From assembly GCA_035578175.1 (NCBI GenBank), contig JAQMRL010000016.1, forward strand, positions 4,386,721-4,450,720: 64,000 bases of DNA. The letters are read 5' to 3'. This document shows, in pieces, positions 62,077-64,000 of the stretch; within the stretch, counting starts at the first letter, position 1, and the number at the start of each line of letters is the position of its first letter. The position numbers were made by a program, and so were the translations under genes. Below the pieces are notes generated by a model that saw only the letters and a list, made by a program, of their open reading frames with translations, was not told the DNA's origin and ran no database searches. This stretch comes from Catonia carolina. Lineage: Eukaryota; Arthropoda; Insecta; Hemiptera; Achilidae.

Positions 62077-62714
62077 GCTGCAACATTTCAACATTGAGGC
62101 GTAACGTTGTGACGCTGCGTTGGGTGCCGGGGCACCAGGGAGTGCCTGGAAATGAGAGAGCGGATGCCTTAGCAAAGAAAGGTGCAGCCTCTCACTTCAT
62201 AGGCCCAGAGCCATTCTGTGGAATTGGTGAGGGCTATTATAGAGGTATAGTTAGGGCCTGGGAAGAGGAGGCTAAAACCTCCTATTGGAATAAGGTGACA
62301 GGCTGTGAACAGGCAAAGAAATTCATTGCCTATTCCAGCAGGAAGGCTGGGATATACAATAGACTAGGAACACAGGACCTGAGGAGGGTAGTGGGCCTGA
62401 TGACTGGTCATTATAATCTTGGGTATCATTTATCCAAGATAGGAGTTGCTGAAGAGAGCCTGTGTAGATTCTGTCATGAGGCAGAAGAGAAGGCTGAGCA
62501 CATTTTATGCAGTTGCAAAGTGGTTGGCTGCAAAAGAAGAGCGCTGATGGGTAAGGATGTGTTAACACCTTCCCAGGTAAGTGCACTAGATCCTGCGCTT
62601 TATTGAAAGTGTGGGTCTTGCATAAATAAGGAATAGGGGCAATCACAAAAGATCTTTTAGGTCGCGGTGAGGAGGGGCTGCAGAGGCCTGAACGCCCATA
62701 TAGTAAAGTAAAGT
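62077..62714 (+). mobile_element. I/LOA-type LINE, short copy with 13-bp duplication
   Basis: A 5'-truncated copy of the element at 1622-3178. GAGCCCGTTGTCC at 62064-62076 recurs at 62715-62727. The tail is TAGTAAAGTAAAG. ATTTCAACATTGAG occurs both before the duplication (62054) and near the 5' junction (62085), an odd filler. Confidence 0.88.
62099..62606 (+). pseudogene. LINE RNase H C-terminal part
   Basis: It reads RNVVTLRWVPGHQGVPGNER onward with the last catalytic Asp in ERADALAKK, then the C-x2-C...H...C cluster (CRFCHEAEE...HILCSC). The frame is open to its stop. The first three catalytic acids are lost to truncation. Confidence 0.85.
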
Positions 62715-62854
62715 GAGCCCGTTGTCCCATTAGGAATAGGCTTTGAACATGTAACTTAAATAAGAATTACCAGTAAAAGTGTTGTAAAAAATGCACACAT
62801 AAACATACATACGAGGTGTGGCTATTAAATAACGAGACTGACATTGTAAAAAAA

Positions 62855-63786
62855 TCTGGTGTGAAACACACACACACAACTTTCTCTTGCCAATGCAAAT
62901 AATTAACAATAAACCTAACATTATTAATAAAATATTAGAAATAAACAAAAAACTAACCTCAAAATCATAACCTTATTTTAATCATGAGTGAATGATGCAA
63001 AATGAAAATCAACCTCAGTTTGGCTTAGAAATACGGAAAATCACTCTTTCTCTCTAAACTAGGCTCTGTAGAGAAAAATGCTTTAAATAAAAGTTGTAGA
63101 TCTTTTAATTTTCTATAAATTAAATTATATACACTTTTGTCGTAAAATGCATACTAAGGCTGAAATCTTAAAAAAATCAATTTTTCACACATTTTCGTGA
63201 GAAAAAAAACACAAAATCGCAAATTACCGCTAAACTAAGCGTTATACAAAAAATTGTTTGAAATAAAAGTTGTAGAATTTTCAATTCTCTACAACTTTTA
63301 TTATATAAAGTTTTGCGCTAAAATGCATATTAAAGCTGTAATCTTAAAAAAACAACGTTTTTACGTGAAAACAGCCTCACCCAGAATTTCAGCAAACATG
63401 ACGCCTACCCTATCTTGTAGAGAATAAAAAATTGAGTAAACCAGGCGATTTTTAAAAAAATCGTAGGACCAGTTTTTGAGAAAATCGCAAAAAAGTGAAA
63501 AATTACACGAATAAACTACCACTTCCGGTTGACCGATTTTGATGAAAATGTTCGTGTCGAGTCCGGTAGTGGTACGTAACTTAAGTTTCAAGTTCGTACG
63601 ATGTTCCGTTCTTGAGATATTCTGTTCACACACAGACACACACACACACAGACCAATCGCTAAAAACATGTTTTTTGGGTTCAGGGGGTCTGAAAACGTA
63701 TAGATCCGGTGAAAACTCGATTTCGAAAAATCGACATGAAAACAATACTTTCCTTCCTATATATTCATATAGGCAAGAGAAAGTAA
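62855..63786 (+). repeat. Family C copy, full length
   Basis: From TCTGGTGTGAAACACACACA to GGCAAGAGAAAGTA, about 930 bp and very close to the reference at 6291. It is inserted in the mariner 3' region. Confidence 0.9.
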
Positions 63787-63811
63787 AAATGTATTTTTAT
63801 TTTATAGATAA

Positions 63812-64000
63812 TCACTTATTGTCACCTTCAATATGCACTCCTTCTCTATCCCTACAACGCTCCATGCAAATTTTCCATTGTTGGAAACAGTGCTGGAAGT
63901 CATCTTCTATCAGTTCCTTCAGGACACGTGCGGCTTTCTCTTTTACAGCTTCCACAGACTCAAATCTTGTCCTTTTTAATGCAGATTTCACTTTAGGGGA
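63812..64000 (-). CDS. mariner transposase C-terminus, partial
   Basis: The last 62 codons are open: KSALKRTRFESVEAVKEKAA, then FQHCFQQWKICMERCRDREG, ending GVHIEGDNK and TGA. The pattern F...CFQQWKxxxERC is typical of the C-terminus of DD34D mariners. The rest lies beyond the window. Confidence 0.8.
   Translation of the reverse strand, partial: SPKVKSALKRTRFESVEAVKEKAARVLKELIEDDFQHCFQQWKICMERCRDREGVHIEGDNK

Larger units (their letters stand above)
62812..64000 (-). mobile_element. mariner element running off the window
   Basis: The terminal repeat CGAGGTGTGGCTATTAAATA lies next to TA (62810-62811). The element is split by a full family C copy and continues past 64000. The matching 5' end type is seen at 29759. 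Confidence 0.78.

Noticed and set aside
62323..62730. 135-codon minus-strand frame
   Set aside because: It is the antisense shadow of the LINE RNase H region; the same shadow is at 1760-2023.

Overview
The window is animal nuclear DNA, very probably from an insect with a large, repeat-rich genome. It is AT-rich. It carries spliced genes with GT/AG introns of 2-5 kb, Tc1/mariner, piggyBac, hAT, pogo and Helitron elements, RTE-, Jockey- and I/LOA-type LINEs, and tRNA-derived SINEs. A hemipteran-like host is a guess from the repeat content and is not proven. No prokaryotic feature is present.

Two host genes converge. On the + strand, five exons (8412-23010) encode the last 225 residues of a TPR protein that resembles the ciliary protein CFAP70/TTC18; its 5' exons lie outside the window or were not recognised. 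On the - strand, five exons (46647 down to 30287) join in one frame to a complete 414-residue secreted protein. It matches the N-terminal domain of M1 aminopeptidases but has neither the GAMEN motif nor the zinc-binding HEXXH domain. This probable pseudo-peptidase is the most interesting host gene here.

Layout. 1-8.4 kb: piggyBac-type MITEs, an I/LOA LINE inserted in a GC-rich unit with a histone-type stem-loop, mariner remnants, and the first copy of a ~930-bp interspersed family (called family C). 8.4-23 kb: the CFAP70-like gene; its introns hold a 43-bp minisatellite with higher-order order, a 1.5-kb solo LTR candidate, SINEs, a piggyBac derivative and a 1-kb GC-rich insert with five tandem histone-like hairpins. 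23-30 kb: an RTE LINE with target-site duplication, a degenerate LINE, a Helitron and chimeric mariner debris. 30-46.7 kb: the M1-like gene, with introns packed with nested elements (a pogo/Tigger element inside a palindromic MITE, a tandemly amplified SINE head, fold-back mariners, hAT MITEs inside SINEs). 46.7-64 kb: no host gene recognised; LINE fragments, a 294-bp palindrome carrying a hammerhead-ribozyme-like core, mariner derivatives, and a mariner running off the right edge.

Repeat family names used here are local. SINE-A, SINE-D and SINE-E have tRNA-like heads. SINE-B is a ~395-bp retroposon with a conserved 3' hairpin and (AAC)n tail. Family C is a ~930-bp element that may be Helentron-like. 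Family F is a ~750-bp element with GAGTCA-type ends. A recurring theme is that several Tc1/mariner copies have become fold-back elements by inverted duplication of one end.
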